The notes beneath the pieces are model-generated. The model saw nothing but the letters and a program-made list of their open reading frames with translations, was not told the DNA's origin and ran no database searches. A program made the translations under genes and the position numbers. Shown in pieces: positions 9,956 through 21,775 of a DNA stretch of 64,000 bases. How positions within the stretch are numbered: position 1 is the stretch's first letter; each line of letters starts with the position of its first letter. Source of the stretch: Rehmannia glutinosa. Its lineage: Eukaryota > Streptophyta > Magnoliopsida > Lamiales > Orobanchaceae. The stretch covers positions 87,163,943 through 87,227,942 of the forward strand of contig CM071936.1 of the NCBI GenBank assembly GCA_016081115.2, read 5' to 3'.

Positions 9956-12807
9956 TTAGAAAATGATTTGATTTATTGAAGAATAAATGTTGAGTATGCA
10001 TGAACCTTTTGATATATAATTAATAGTCTATAACTGGAATTGAATAGTATATTTATGTTATCTCAGTTTTCAAAAGACAAAAAGGGTACCCTTGGATGGA
10101 GTCCATGTTTAGGATTTTCTTATCCTCCATACAATAAGGAAGCCCTATTCCAAAGTTTAGATTTGCCATGTTTTCTGGAAGATTGTGTATTTCAATTAGA
10201 ATCTGGTCTTGGCACCCCCTCTTAAATCCAGAATTAGTGACCTCAGCTCATAAATGTGACAGTCACCTGCCAAATTTCAGTTGTGTGGATTCATCTATAC
10301 TTGCATTAGTGAAGAGACCAGCCATTTTGGTAATTTGATGTTTCTGGGACTTAATTATTTTTCTTTTAGTTCCATTATCATAGTGTTTGGACCTTGTGAC
10401 CTCCATGTTGTAGAATCTTTCTTTACCAATTTTTTCCGTCATTTTCTTTTCCTTGCTTAGGGTCCATTATATCATTTTTCAATGCTTTCATCCTTTTTTA
10501 TACAAAAAGTTCTCTTCTTCATCGTTGTTTTGCACAGTACATGTTTATTGGCATTTAATGCTCATTATAGTTTGTCCTATCTCATGCCAGCCTTAAAAGA
10601 TCTTGTAGGAGATAAACTGATACTATACTCCATTATCGTAATACCAATTCCAATTTGTATTGGATTGTTGCCGTTGTTTTATCATGCTATCCTCAGGTTT
10701 TTAATACATATCCTCCTTATACAGTAACGAAAAGGTCATCTATTTTTGATGATCGGAGCAAGGAAAATGAAGAGCTAACTGCCTTGATTAAAAATGATAT
10801 CACTGCGCTTAATATTGCTATTTCCGATTTGCAAACCCTCCAAAACATGGAGATTTCTGACAGAAATTAAGGGGGATAGAGTTGTTCATTTGACTGCTGT
10901 TTGTGATGATTTGAAGAACAGACTTATGAGTGTGACTAAGCAGTTCCAAGATGTCTTGACTACTAGAACGAAGGTACATTTCCTCTAGCCGACGATGTTA
11001 TCCTTTGTCTGATGAGCAGAGTCACTGGCATCTTCCTCCTAACCAGTCTTATCATTTCCACAGAACATCAAGGCTCATGAGAATCGGAAACAGATATTTT
11101 CCACAGTTGTCTCAAGAGAGAACCCTTTGAAGCAGCCCCCTAATACTGTGAAGGAACCACCCCCTTGGTCGAGCTCATCCGAATCATCTGGAGGAAATCT
11201 GCAACCATCAGTGTAAATGCTTTTTGGCTGGTCCATTTCAGATGTTGATGTAGTACTTGTTTGATATTTACATTATAATCAAGATGATTGTGTGTGGTCA
11301 TGTTCCATGATGTACATGTTGAATTTATAATATCAATCATGTAATGGGACATGACTAGAGCAACTATCTCAACTCATCGCCGTCTCATCATATTTTCCAT
11401 GCAAGTGGAAAAACCTACGATGATGATGGTTTTGGAATTTCATCTCATTTCTCCTTCGTATGAAGGTTGCGTCAGGAAGGGCATCCAGCGTAAAACTTTG
11501 CCACTTTTCTTTATGTGTGAATTTGTAGTGTTAACTAATTTTAGACAATTAATTGACACTATAACTTCACACCACCGACCCCACATAGTGGGATAAGGTG
11601 CAGTTGATGATGATGATGAATCAAGATGATTGTGTTCTATGATGTCGCCTTTTGTAACTGTGATCAAATCTAATTGCCAATTCTTAGGGAAGCAAAACAA
11701 AACTTGCATATGTTGTACCTGTTTGTTCTTGAATATTGTATGCATGACGCCATAGGAGTCATCCTCGTATCAGAAACGTAATGGGAACCTTTCTTCTTAT
11801 TTTATCAGAAAAGAGTTAAAAAAAAGCATATTCTAGGACTATAAATATATTCTGCCGGAGATTGCGCAAAAGATTTTTTTTTAAGGTTGCTGTATTTGTT
11901 ATACTTGGCTAATTCACTTGGCAAAATTGAAGCTTGCCAGTAGGATGAAGAATATTTCAGTGAGAGTTAGATTGCGTTATGCAGGTTATGCATGAAGGCT
12001 TTTGAAATTCTGATTAAGCCTTCTTAGAGGAATTGCATTCTAGTTTTGAATCTCTGATTAGGGAGCTGTTCTGTGCACTAATAACATTATTCAAGAAGTT
12101 ATGCTTTATGAGTAAGGGAAGAAGAAGGCCGACATATACAGTGCTCTGTAACCCTTGATATATTTTGCCTCTAAGGAATTGTTTCTACACAAGGACTAAT
12201 CAAAAACACCCAACGTGGTATCACTTCATCATATTATATATAATGAAAGTAAATGGTTATAAGAGTCTACAGGCCAGACCTCTTCAATTTGGAAGGACTG
12301 ATTGAATTTTGGGAACGTAAAGGTTTGGAATCTTGATCTACAATTTGCACTTCATGAGTGCTTGAACAACATAGGGCCAAAAACTATCATGGATCTCCAA
12401 ATATGACATATCCTGAGTTTTTAACACTCTTGTAGCTCATCACACCAATATGGCTTGACTATCATTGTTAAAGATGTTTCCCGCAGATCAACATAGAGTG
12501 CAGAATGTTAGATTTTCCTTTTGCTGCATGTATTCAGCATCAAATACAGCTATTTGGTCTTATTATGTCAACTTTGGATTGTTTCTGACAATAACCATTG
12601 CATAAATGTGTAGATGCTTTTACAATACTCTTAGTGTACCATGTCTGAAGTAAATACGACTCATCAACCTTTTTTTTCTGTTGGATCGATAAAACTTGTA
12701 ATTCTACACTAACTACATGTTCACTAGTACGCTATATCTGAATAGATGACTCTATTGCTATATTTCTTCTGTTAATGGGCATGTTTAATATGTATTAATA
12801 TTTTTTT

Positions 12808-12865
12808 TGATTGGTACTTTTTGGTGTAATGTCATGTGATTGGTACTTTTTGGTGTAATGTCATG
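12808..12865. repeat. 29-bp perfect tandem duplication in syntaxin intron 3
   Basis: Two identical adjacent copies of a 29-bp unit beginning tgattggtactttttggtg (12808-12836 and 12837-12865). Confidence 0.95.
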
Positions 12866-14186
12866 TCCTGTTGCATGAATCAACTAGAAAGTTGCATGAG
12901 TATATTGAGGTCTCAACAGGTGTAGAGCTATCCGCAAGCTGAATTTCAATGTCTGGCAGGTGGTTCAGTTCAATTTGCATTTTTCTTAACATATCCAACT
13001 AAAATATTCATTGATAACTTAAGGCACTTAATTATACTTGACCTATTCTGTTTGTTCCTGCTACTTTGACCTTCACCCACTCTATCTAGTTAATGTTTAG
13101 CAATTGGGTTTGAACTTTTTCTTTATTTTACATTTTTGTGACAATGTAATATATGTACGTTGTTCTAGTTTTTGGGAGAAAGAGGAAGCCATTTACTTTT
13201 AATTTATATCGGAATGTAATTATGTGCTGGAGGGTTTATTTAAGTTCATAATTTATTGAAGAAAAAGGCCAAAACAATTCTTCCATTGAAGTCCTGTTTT
13301 TCACCCTTCAAATCTGTAGTTCCTTCTTTTTTTGAAATACATGTGGAATTTATATATTGGTTTTGTAGATAAATGTGTTTTAATCTCTGATCTGTTTTTT
13401 TTTTTTCTGCTCTTATCATTTCAGATCAATGGGAAACAATGTTCAAGTTGGCAACCAACTAAGGTATGTCTTCTACGATGGTACTTTGTTATATGTAGGT
13501 AAAATAATATCTTGTTGCTGTGTGCCGTAGTCTTCACTGCTACAGCTTATGTATTGCTTGTTCACTAAGGTAGAAAATAACAACCAAGAATCGACTTAAA
13601 ACAGAGATCTGTTGTTTGCCTTAAGTCAGATTTTAAGATTATATCCTTGGCAAAATGGTGGATCTACAAAAGCCAAACTGTACCCAGCCAATCACTCACC
13701 CACCCGAAAAACTACAAAAGTAGAAATTATAAGAGAACTTGTACAATCACCCTGCTACATACCCTCAGAATGAGGAAAAGGGTTGAAAATTAGTCCGCTG
13801 TAATTTGAAATGGTCTGTTTCATAGGTAATTAGCGATCATTGCACAAGAACTAGTTCATGTTCTAGTTTGTGTGAAATACTTGACATGAGATTTCTTTCA
13901 TTAGTCATCTACAGTCCATTGTCAACAGTATCTCATCTTTTCATCATTGTATGTGTGCAAAGTTTGCACATCGATATGCTCTAGAGTCTAATATTTTTGG
14001 GTTAATTATCAGCATAGTTACAACTGCTGTTGTTTTCTTTTTATTTGGCAATTTATTTAACTAAATATTTTAGGATCCAATGTTCCCCTTTTCATTTACT
14101 GCAAAATATAGCTTATTTTTAAATAATAATATTTGCTTTGTTTAGTATACAAATTATTGGTTCTATTAAGATATGATTCTATCAGT

Positions 14187-14299
14187 GGTATCACTCACCC
14201 TTTATAAGGGTATTAACCAGGGTTCGAACCTTGTATCTGGCAGTTTCTTTGAAATTTATCTCATCCACTCCAACCAGTACTCCCAACTTATTTAAAAAA
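14187..14299 (+). mobile_element. tRNA-derived SINE in syntaxin intron 4
   Basis: It contains a perfect pol III B box (ggttcgaacc, in cagggttcgaaccttg), a weaker A-box region (tggtatcactcacc) and an A tail. It is flanked by the imperfect 18-bp direct repeats aagatatgattctatcag (14168-14185) and aagatatgataatatcag (14300-14317), 16 of 18 identical. Confidence 0.7.
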
Positions 14300-15798
14300 A
14301 AGATATGATAATATCAGCTACACAAGTCTAACACGAACATCACGTGTAAAGGGAAGAAAAAATCAGAAAAGCTGTTAACTTGAGATCAGTTTCTTTGGGA
14401 ACTAATATGACATTGACTCACCATGGCTATTCAACATCAAACGCAAAGTTTTCTACTGAACTTTTAGCTTCAGCAAGAAGAGCCAAATATGAATCCTAGG
14501 CGTGAATGAAAAGCAACCACAAACACAGTCACTTGAGCTCAATTACTTTATGCTTAGTAAATTAATTTTGAATTCAAGTTTGCTTATGCAAATTTTGTTG
14601 GCCGTAGCTTGAGCTGTATGAATTAACTATCTACTCCTTATAAAGGAGGTAAACTTAATAGTTGTTCACCTATTTCTAATTATTGCATCTCTCTTTCAAT
14701 TATCTTGTTTCATTTAATTTGTACAGATTAAGTCATGGAAATTAATGATTTATTTTACCTTCGTATCTGAATTCTTGGTTATTCTCATAATATATGAAGT
14801 ATTTTTATACCACTACTCTTGCGCTGAATTTGATCTTTATAAACTTTGTCATATGTAGTTCCCTGTGATTTGCTTCCAGACTAACATGAATTTTCTGTTA
14901 TGTAGACGAAGAATGGCAACAGATGCTAACCCGTCCCCTCAAATGGAAGCATCCATGTTGCAGCAGGTGGTTCCACGGCAAGAAAGCATCTCTCAAAGTC
15001 GGACGGTTGCTCTTCAAAATGTGGAATCTACAATTTCAGAACTCAGTGGGATTTTCACACATTTGGCTACAATGGTTGCACACCAAGGGGAGCTGGCTAT
15101 CAGGTAAATGAATCTTGTTCATATGTAACTTAGGTTGCATTTGGATGGAAGGGTTTGAAACAAGGAATTTCAAATCATAGTAATATAGCCATTGAGTTTG
15201 TTTAACTAATCTCATAATTCAATGAATGTCAAGTCCTCCTATTTTGAGTTTTTGAGTCATTGTTGTGGATTTTAAATCCATATTATGGAGTCATTTGAAA
15301 TCCGTCTTCCCCCGTTAGATCCAAATCTTTCCATCCGATAAGATGGATTTTAGATCCACCACAATGACTAAAAAAATAGGTTAAAATAGAGTTCAAGGAT
15401 TTGAAATTCATTATATCATGAAATTATCCAAACATACTCAATGGATTTGTTATTATGGATTTGAAATCATTAACTTCAAATTCATCAATTCAAATGAAGC
15501 TTTAGAGGATTTCCATTTGTCTAGTGTCCAAGGTATTGTTTCGAACTAAAATGTTGTACACATTCAATATAAATATCTTCTGTTGGTCAACTTCAAGTTG
15601 CTCATGGTGATCCCATTTTTCTGGATCGAAATGAGCAGGATTGATGACAACATGGATGAGTCACTAGCAAATGTTGAAGGTGCTAGTAATGCTTTGCTGA
15701 AATACTTGAATCAAATATCGTCAAACAGGTGGCTTTTGATCAAAATGTTTCTCGTTCTAATCTTATTTCTGGTTATATTCATGGTTTTTGTCCTTTGA

Positions 15799-16300
15799 TT
15801 TGTGGGTATGGGGAACTACATTTGCTTGGACGTGTTTGTTTTTATCTCATCTGTCGACATGTCAAAATTCACAGCTGCCCACACTCTATAGTTCAGAGTT
15901 TTAGTGTTGGATCTGTATATATTTTCAGTAGTTCCATTTTTTGGATAATTTTGAACCACTGGTTTCAGGTTGAAGTTTGTTTCTTTGAGATGTATAGTTT
16001 TAGTTCTTATATGTGTTATTCTTTGAACCACCACATGAACTCAAGAATGTTTGAAGAATATGGATTAGCGGTTGACTTATATGTGCATTCAATAATGTTT
16101 GTCGTGTTTCTTGGTGTGTGGATCATGCTCGCATAACTTGAAGCACATAAATACTTCTTATTGAAGGGGGAAAAATCTCCTGCCACTGGTAATGGTCGAT
16201 TAGGACCAAGATGTTTTTTATGATGCATTTGTTTACCCTACCAATGAATAGAATGTTTACTAACGTCAATACAAAAGAACTCATACGCTTTCGCAATATA
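15799..16300 (+). other. Probable syntaxin 3' UTR and downstream flank
   Basis: AT-rich sequence after the stop at 15796-15798 with no further conserved coding. An aatgaatagaat word near 16240 could serve as a polyadenylation signal but is not decisive. Confidence 0.4.
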
Positions 16301-17382
16301 TCTAATTAATATTAAAATTACAATGCACGGAGAAAACTTTTTACTGTATCTTCAGAAAATGGTAAATTGAAATGCAATAAGATATTACTGCGTGAAAGAT
16401 AAAAATTAAAAATGAAACATCACTTTTAATATTTACGAACTCTTTTATAACAATTTTGATAAATTGGTAACTTCAATTTTTTTATATATTAATTTTAAAT
16501 AAATAAAAAATCTTTGAAAATATATATTCATAATAACTAACTGAGAAATTAATATAATGTTGTTTCAAAAAATGAAAAAGCTAAGGTAGAAATTGTTTAC
16601 CAAAATTTTTTCTTTTTGTTCCGCTAGAAAGAAGGAAAAAAAGATTACCCCAAAGTATAAATGCTTATGAAAAATTTCAAAAATACATTATTCGCTTTCA
16701 TTTTTCTCCCACCAATTACTTATCCCTATTTTTCAAAAAATCTATCAAATCGCCAGTCATTATTAAACATCATCCCACAAATTCTACTATTCATAACTCA
16801 CAATTCTAACTATCAATCATATACAATCAATACTTTTATTCTTTTTTTTTCAAATCAACTTTTATTTTTACTTTTTCATCTCATGTCCAATCACAATCTC
16901 AATATTTCTCTTTTTTTCTAGTTTTTTTTACCACTATTCTCCAGCAAAAATAAAAGTTTCAAAATAAAAACATATCCAATCGCTACCTAATGCATTGATT
17001 TCACTAAGAAATATTAATGTTTTGTAATGTTTTGGATTGGGTTGTCTATTTTTTTATACCACGTATATTTGTTATTATTATAAAATCATTTTTATAAAAT
17101 ATTAAATCCTATTTATCTTTAATGTATTAAAGTATCAAATAAATGTATTTATTTCACGAATAGCCAGTCAGCCGCAAGAGATTGAACTATTAGTTTGGGC
17201 CGATGATAATTCGAAAAACAAACAAAATAATGTTGTACACAAAGAAGTATTCCAAAAGTTATAATTTTTATATGTAATGATTTCATATATTTTATGTTCC
17301 ACAAAATTGTAAATTTATATATACATTTAATTTATGTAATTTGAAACAAGACATCCATGCATCGCACGGATAAAATCCTAGT
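16301..17382 (+). mobile_element. Putative nonautonomous Helitron
   Basis: The right end has an imperfect hairpin (ccatgc-atc-gcacgg, 17354-17368) followed about ten bases later by CTAGT at 17378-17382 and then T, as at Helitron 3' ends. A plausible 5' end, TCTAATTAATATTAAAATTA, starts at 16301 after an A, consistent with insertion between A and T. Both ends carry a GCACGGA word. No RepHel protein is present. The 3' end is the stronger part of the case. Confidence 0.4.
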
Positions 17383-17589
17383 TAATAATTATCCAAAACT
17401 AAAATTTATTAGTTAATTATGATTCTAAAAAAAAACTTATGGTAATTTCATTCATAGTTTGCTTTTTTAGTTATATGTAAAATTTCGGCTATCTCTTGTG
17501 CATTTAATTGATTTTTACTTTTGTATTGCTACTACATGTGATTTAGTCTTAATATGAAATTTGATTAAGGAATAAGGGCAATTTAACAT

Positions 17590-17958
17590 ATATTTTAAGC
17601 TTTAGCGAACTCGAACTCCATCTTTAACAAACTCTAGTTTGCTTCGACGAACTCGAGCATATAACGAGCCTTTTACGAGCCGAACTCGAGCTAAGCTCGT
17701 TAAAGCTTAAATGAGCCTTTTACGAGCTAAACTTTTTAAAACTTAAACGAGTTTTTTATGAGCCGAACTCGAGCTTAGCTCGTTGAATATATTAAACGAG
17801 CTTTTTACGTGCCGAGCTCGAACTGTTCGCGAATCAAATAATTTCCAAACGAGCCAAGCTCGACTCAATGACGAAAGCTCGTATTGAACTCGAGCCGATC
17901 CAAAAACTAAACGAACGAAACTCGAATTTGTTCCTGTTCAGCTTGTTTGCAGCCCTAG
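17590..17958. mobile_element. MITE-like repeat fragment rich in 'gagctcgaac' words
   Basis: The stretch is a dense run of variants of cgagccgaactcgagct and acgagctttttacg and ends ttgtttgcagccctag. Reverse-complemented, that end reads ctagggctgcaaacaagc, a terminus I recognise from abundant plant MITE-like repeats of probable hAT origin. The matching left terminus was not found, so it is probably truncated. Confidence 0.45.
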
Positions 17959-18513
17959 CCCTATTTATAGAACATTCTAAAAAATATATAATAGTATTTT
18001 TTGGGGAAAAAATTGAATAGCATCTGGGTAGAGACGGCTGATATGAAAATGATCAAATTAATCTCCTAAGACAAAAAAAAGAAAATGATCAAATTAAAAA
18101 CTAACTATTCCCCTCAAAAAAAAAAAAAAAAATTAAAAAACTAACTATAGTCTATATATGTACCTTTTTTTCTGTCATTCTTTCTCCCCAAGGCAAGCTA
18201 CCTTACTCACTCATCGTCTTCATTTTGCTCTTCTTTCTGCGCAACGAACTTAATAATGGTCTAGGAAATTGTTTCTCTATCAATCAAACCCTATATTTTA
18301 ATTGATTTATAAACGAACTCTTCAATTTTCTGATATATTTTTTTAAAAAAATATTGAGTTAAGAGGAAAATGTGTAGCGTGATCATTCTTTCCCGCTTTC
18401 TTACCCCTCATTTTTCGACTAAATTCCACTCGGTTTTTTTTTTTCATTTTTTTTGCTAATGTTTCTGGATTTCTCTTCAGCTTTGGTTCAGTAAAGCAAC
18501 TTGATATTGGAAA

Positions 18514-20992
18514 ATGGCTCCGAGGAGGCGACGCTCAAAGGTTTTCTCCGACACCTGATTTTTTTTTAATATGTTTTTTGTTGGGTTAAATTGTGTGAGT
18601 TAAATTCACGCACAATCTTCATAAAGGTGCGGATATTGAGCCATTTGAGATTTTTATTTTTACTTTTTGCAGGTGGGTTTGACGAGAATGCACGCGGCAC
18701 TGGATGCTATGCGCCCCATGGGGTTTTCCACGGATATTGTGCGCAAGAGTGTGAAAAATCTCCTTAAGGTTTGGTTTTTTCTATTTTATTTCGGATGCCT
18801 TTGATTGCTGATTATTTTTTCCATTTTCATATTTAAAAATCATGTTGTTGTTGATGGATATTGTGATCCCAATAGTTTGCTTAGATGTTTATGATTACCA
18901 AATTGTCAAGCAGTCATGGCTATTGATTCTTGCATTTTTATCTGTTTGGTTCCCAAATGTTGCTGTTATTGAGATGTTGGGGCCTAAAATTAGTTTAATG
19001 ATGTGTTCTTAGAAAGGGGCTTTTCTTGTTTGTTACTTTGCTTTATATTTTTGACTTCTTGTATGTTGCTCATTTATGCCTATGTGTGTGTTGGAGGGAG
19101 GCTGGCACTATTGTGTAAAATAAAAAGGGATAATTACAAATAGTACGCCAGAGGTTTAGCCTAATTACAAAAAACTCCAGTTATCTTTTAAAATTACAAA
19201 TACCCCCTTAGTGTGCTACAAACACCCCTTGAGGTTAGTAATCACCTAACAAACACCCCCCTCTTGAGGGTGCAATTTGTAAAATAGAAACAAATGTTAA
19301 GGGGATATTTGTATATTTTGAAAGATAACTGAGTTTTTTGTATTAGGCTAAACCTTAGGGTTAGTTTTGTAATTATCCCAAATAAATATTGTTAAGTTGT
19401 TAATTTTCAGGTTTATGGAGATGATGGCTGGGCGTTTATCGAGGAGGCTGCGTATAAGCTGCTCATCGACACGATTCTTGAGGGGCCAGACGTAGATCAA
19501 CTCGAGCACGAACCAGAACATCTGCCATTAGAAAGTGGTTCACATGGGAGTTATGAACCAGAATCTGTGCATGAACTGTGTGATAAAGAGATCATCCTTG
19601 AAGAGGAAGTGTGCGCACCAGGTATTCATGAACCAGAGACAAATTGTAAAGCGATCGATATTAAACAAGAGAGTGCATCGGATATTCAAGAACCACAGAC
19701 ACATTGTGAAGAAATCAATATCAAACAAGAGAAAAGTCAGGAACAGGATTTGGATGTCAAGGTCACACCTATGCTTTTGCAGGTAGCATTATTTTGGTAT
19801 GAACTATTTTATCTGCATCCTTGCATGTTTAAAGAAATTTGCTAATGTCACTTGTTAATTTTCTGTCTAATATGCCTGGTGAGTTGAAGAAAAGAGGAAA
19901 ATTTATAGTGAACAAGGAATTTGGGTGGTTTTTGTTCTAAAGTATGTTCTGATTTCTAGTAGTGGCAAAAGCGTATTTAGTAACATATTCTTTCCAAGCT
20001 CTTATTTCTTAGGAGAAGGAATATTTGAGTAAATGGACTGTAAGAAGTTTGAAGATCATATGCAAGGGCCATTTTAATGGGGAACAATGGATATTGTGTG
20101 TAGTACTTTGGAACAGTTCTCTCGTAGGGCTTGATTAATTGTTCTCAATTAGTATTTTCCATTTTCAGCAGTTTCTAGTGTATTTTCATATTTGCAATAA
20201 TTTTTACGGGAAAATGAAAATGTCTTGTGATATAGTGTAGAAACTTATATTTTTCGGATCAAAAATGTTATTTTTGTATTAAGAGTAAATAGTCAATGAG
20301 TCATATCATTCTCTCAATAAGAATGTTTGGTTGGGTAATTTACTGTTTAATTGATAGCGGGGTGCATTATAGACAGAGAAGTTTTAACTGTTGACTAATT
20401 AGTAAAGTTTTAGTATTTTAAAAATAGTGAAACATCATACCTAAGATTAATAATTTGTGGCTCACTTACAGTAAATGTAGACATATAGGTCTGAAATTTA
20501 ATATTATATACTGTCATTGGCATGAAGCTTATTTCCTTTATTTCATTTTTTGATTCAATTAAAACTCCCATCGTTTCCCAAGAAACATATAGTAATAGAA
20601 GTAGATAGCTGTGGTGGCTCCCTTTTGCTCCTATATCAGTTTAATTGCATAAAATAGCTCTATTAAAAGATTAAGCTTATGATTCTCCATGTAAGATCAA
20701 AATAACTTCTTAAGTTATACGATACGAATCACAACTCTGTATGATGTTTGCTAGACACTAGTTGTACCTAAGTTCTATTATTTTGTAGGATGTTAACACC
20801 CAACGAGAGGTGGGAGTACAACTTGGTTTTGCTCTGGCTTACACCCACCAATCTTCAGACAATATTCCAACTAATCGAAGGGGCAAACCGTGTTATGGAT
20901 GGATCAGTGATGATGAGGATGATGATTTCGTGCAGTTGACCCCAGCTAATAGTAAGTTGACCACAGCTAATAGCATCGACAATGTATTTTGA
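18514..20992 (+). CDS. Small nuclear-type WIYLD-domain protein (SUVR N-terminal-like), four exons
   Basis: Exons 18514-18540, 18673-18768, 19411-19782 and 20789-20992 join in phase through GT-AG introns to 699 nt, a 232-residue protein. Residues 1-65 (MAPRRRRSK, LTRMHAALDAMRPMGFS, VRKSVKNLLKVYGDDGW, FIEEAAYKLLIDTILE) form a WIYLD domain, the ubiquitin-binding N-terminal domain of plant SUVR1/2/4 histone methyltransferases. No SET domain follows. Instead comes an acidic low-complexity middle with two 20-residue repeats (19621-19738), each containing IKQE, a SUMO-attachment consensus. A conserved-looking C-terminal patch follows, RRGKPCYGWISDDEDDDF. Stand-alone WIYLD proteins with such a tail are known in plants but their role is unclear; chromatin association is inferred from the domain only. 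The basic RRRRSK start could act as a nuclear signal. No breaks are seen. Confidence 0.8.
19127..19379. mobile_element. Mutator-type MITE in intron 2 of the WIYLD gene
   Basis: A 253-bp foldback element starting GGGATAATTACAAATAGTAC and ending GTTTTGTAATTATCCC. Its two arms are inverted copies over about 80 bp (for example taggctaaacc against ggtttagccta). It is flanked by aaataaaaa (19118-19126) and aaataaata (19380-19388), eight of nine identical, which fits a 9-bp Mutator-type target duplication. Confidence 0.85.
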
Positions 20993-21668
20993 TGCATGAA
21001 GAACGATAAGAAGTGCACTTTTGCTGAAGATCTAACAGGTACATATCGTATAGGATTATTGAGGTGATGTGATGCAAGCACTTGTGGTGACTATTTTGAA
21101 GTTATTTTTAACGGGAAGAAATTGTGAGAGCTTTAACGTTTTTACTTTGATCTAATGAAAATTGTGATTGTCTATATGTTTGTTAGTTAGATAGATGTGG
21201 TTATTATATGCACATGTCAAATGGCAATGTGCCAATGCATGCAACACTCTGGGTGCTGAAGATTGCAAGGAGGATTTGGCAAGTTTTGAGTATGGATGGC
21301 ATAAGGGGGGTTCAAATCCTAACCCGGTTAAATGGGTCTAAGCTTCTAGAACCCGACGGGTTCAGGACGAGTAACTGATTCTATTAGACCTGCCCTGCTA
21401 TATATAATTTTTACTTTTTTAGTATTATTTACTAAATATATTGTTATCATGTAATTTAGCCACTTAATTAAATGACAAATTACCGTTATATTCCGTAGTA
21501 TTGTATTTTCTGTCGCAAATATAGATTTTTTCATGTTATATTTCACAACTCATGTTATATTTTTGTTATTTGTATAATAATATATGAATTTCTAATTGTA
21601 TTGCATATTTTATTAATATTGTAAGTTTGTCGTTTTTATATATGTGAATCTATTGTTTTTGTAGATAT
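20993..21668 (+). other. 3' flank of the WIYLD gene and AT-rich spacer
   Basis: 20993-21290 is probably 3' UTR and flank. 21310-21400 contains several GGGTC/GACCC words (aacccggttaaatgggtcta) like those at 27980-28100 on the far side of the LINE, perhaps halves of one older MITE split by the LINE. No gene is seen. Confidence 0.4.
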
Positions 21669-21775
21669 AAATGAATAGAAAATTCTTGTCCGCTGACAAG
21701 TTCCTGTTTTGTCTTGTTATTTTAACAAGTTTTAAAGTTTGTTTTCGTTGTTTTATATTCTGTTTTCTCTTGATA

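Larger units (their letters stand above)
9422..15798 (+). pseudogene. SYP31: Syntaxin of the SYP31/SED5 type (Golgi Qa-SNARE), six exons, frameshifted in exon 2
   Basis: Exons read by eye: 9422-9644, 10725-10973, 11064-11212, 13425-13463, 14906-15103, 15639-15798. All introns are GT-AG. The start MAAAGVSPFRDRTSEF is the conserved N-terminus of plant SED5 syntaxins, which drive vesicle fusion at the cis-Golgi. Exon 2 has LQTLQNMEI and AVCDDLKNRL; exons 5-6 hold the SNARE motif with the zero-layer Gln in MVAHQGELAIRIDDNMDESL. The end is a single membrane anchor (WLLIKMFLVLILFLVIFMVF), as in tail-anchored SNAREs. The exons sum to 1018 nt, two short of a whole number of codons: near 10866-10878 the frame meets TAA and the homologous reading resumes in another frame. 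Truncation would remove the SNARE motif and anchor. Either this copy is dying or the assembly has an error there; every other conserved part is intact. Confidence 0.85.

Noticed and set aside
10482..10727. Hydrophobic open reading in syntaxin intron 1
   Set aside because: Lies wholly in an intron just before exon 2; T-rich intron sequence naturally reads as hydrophobic.
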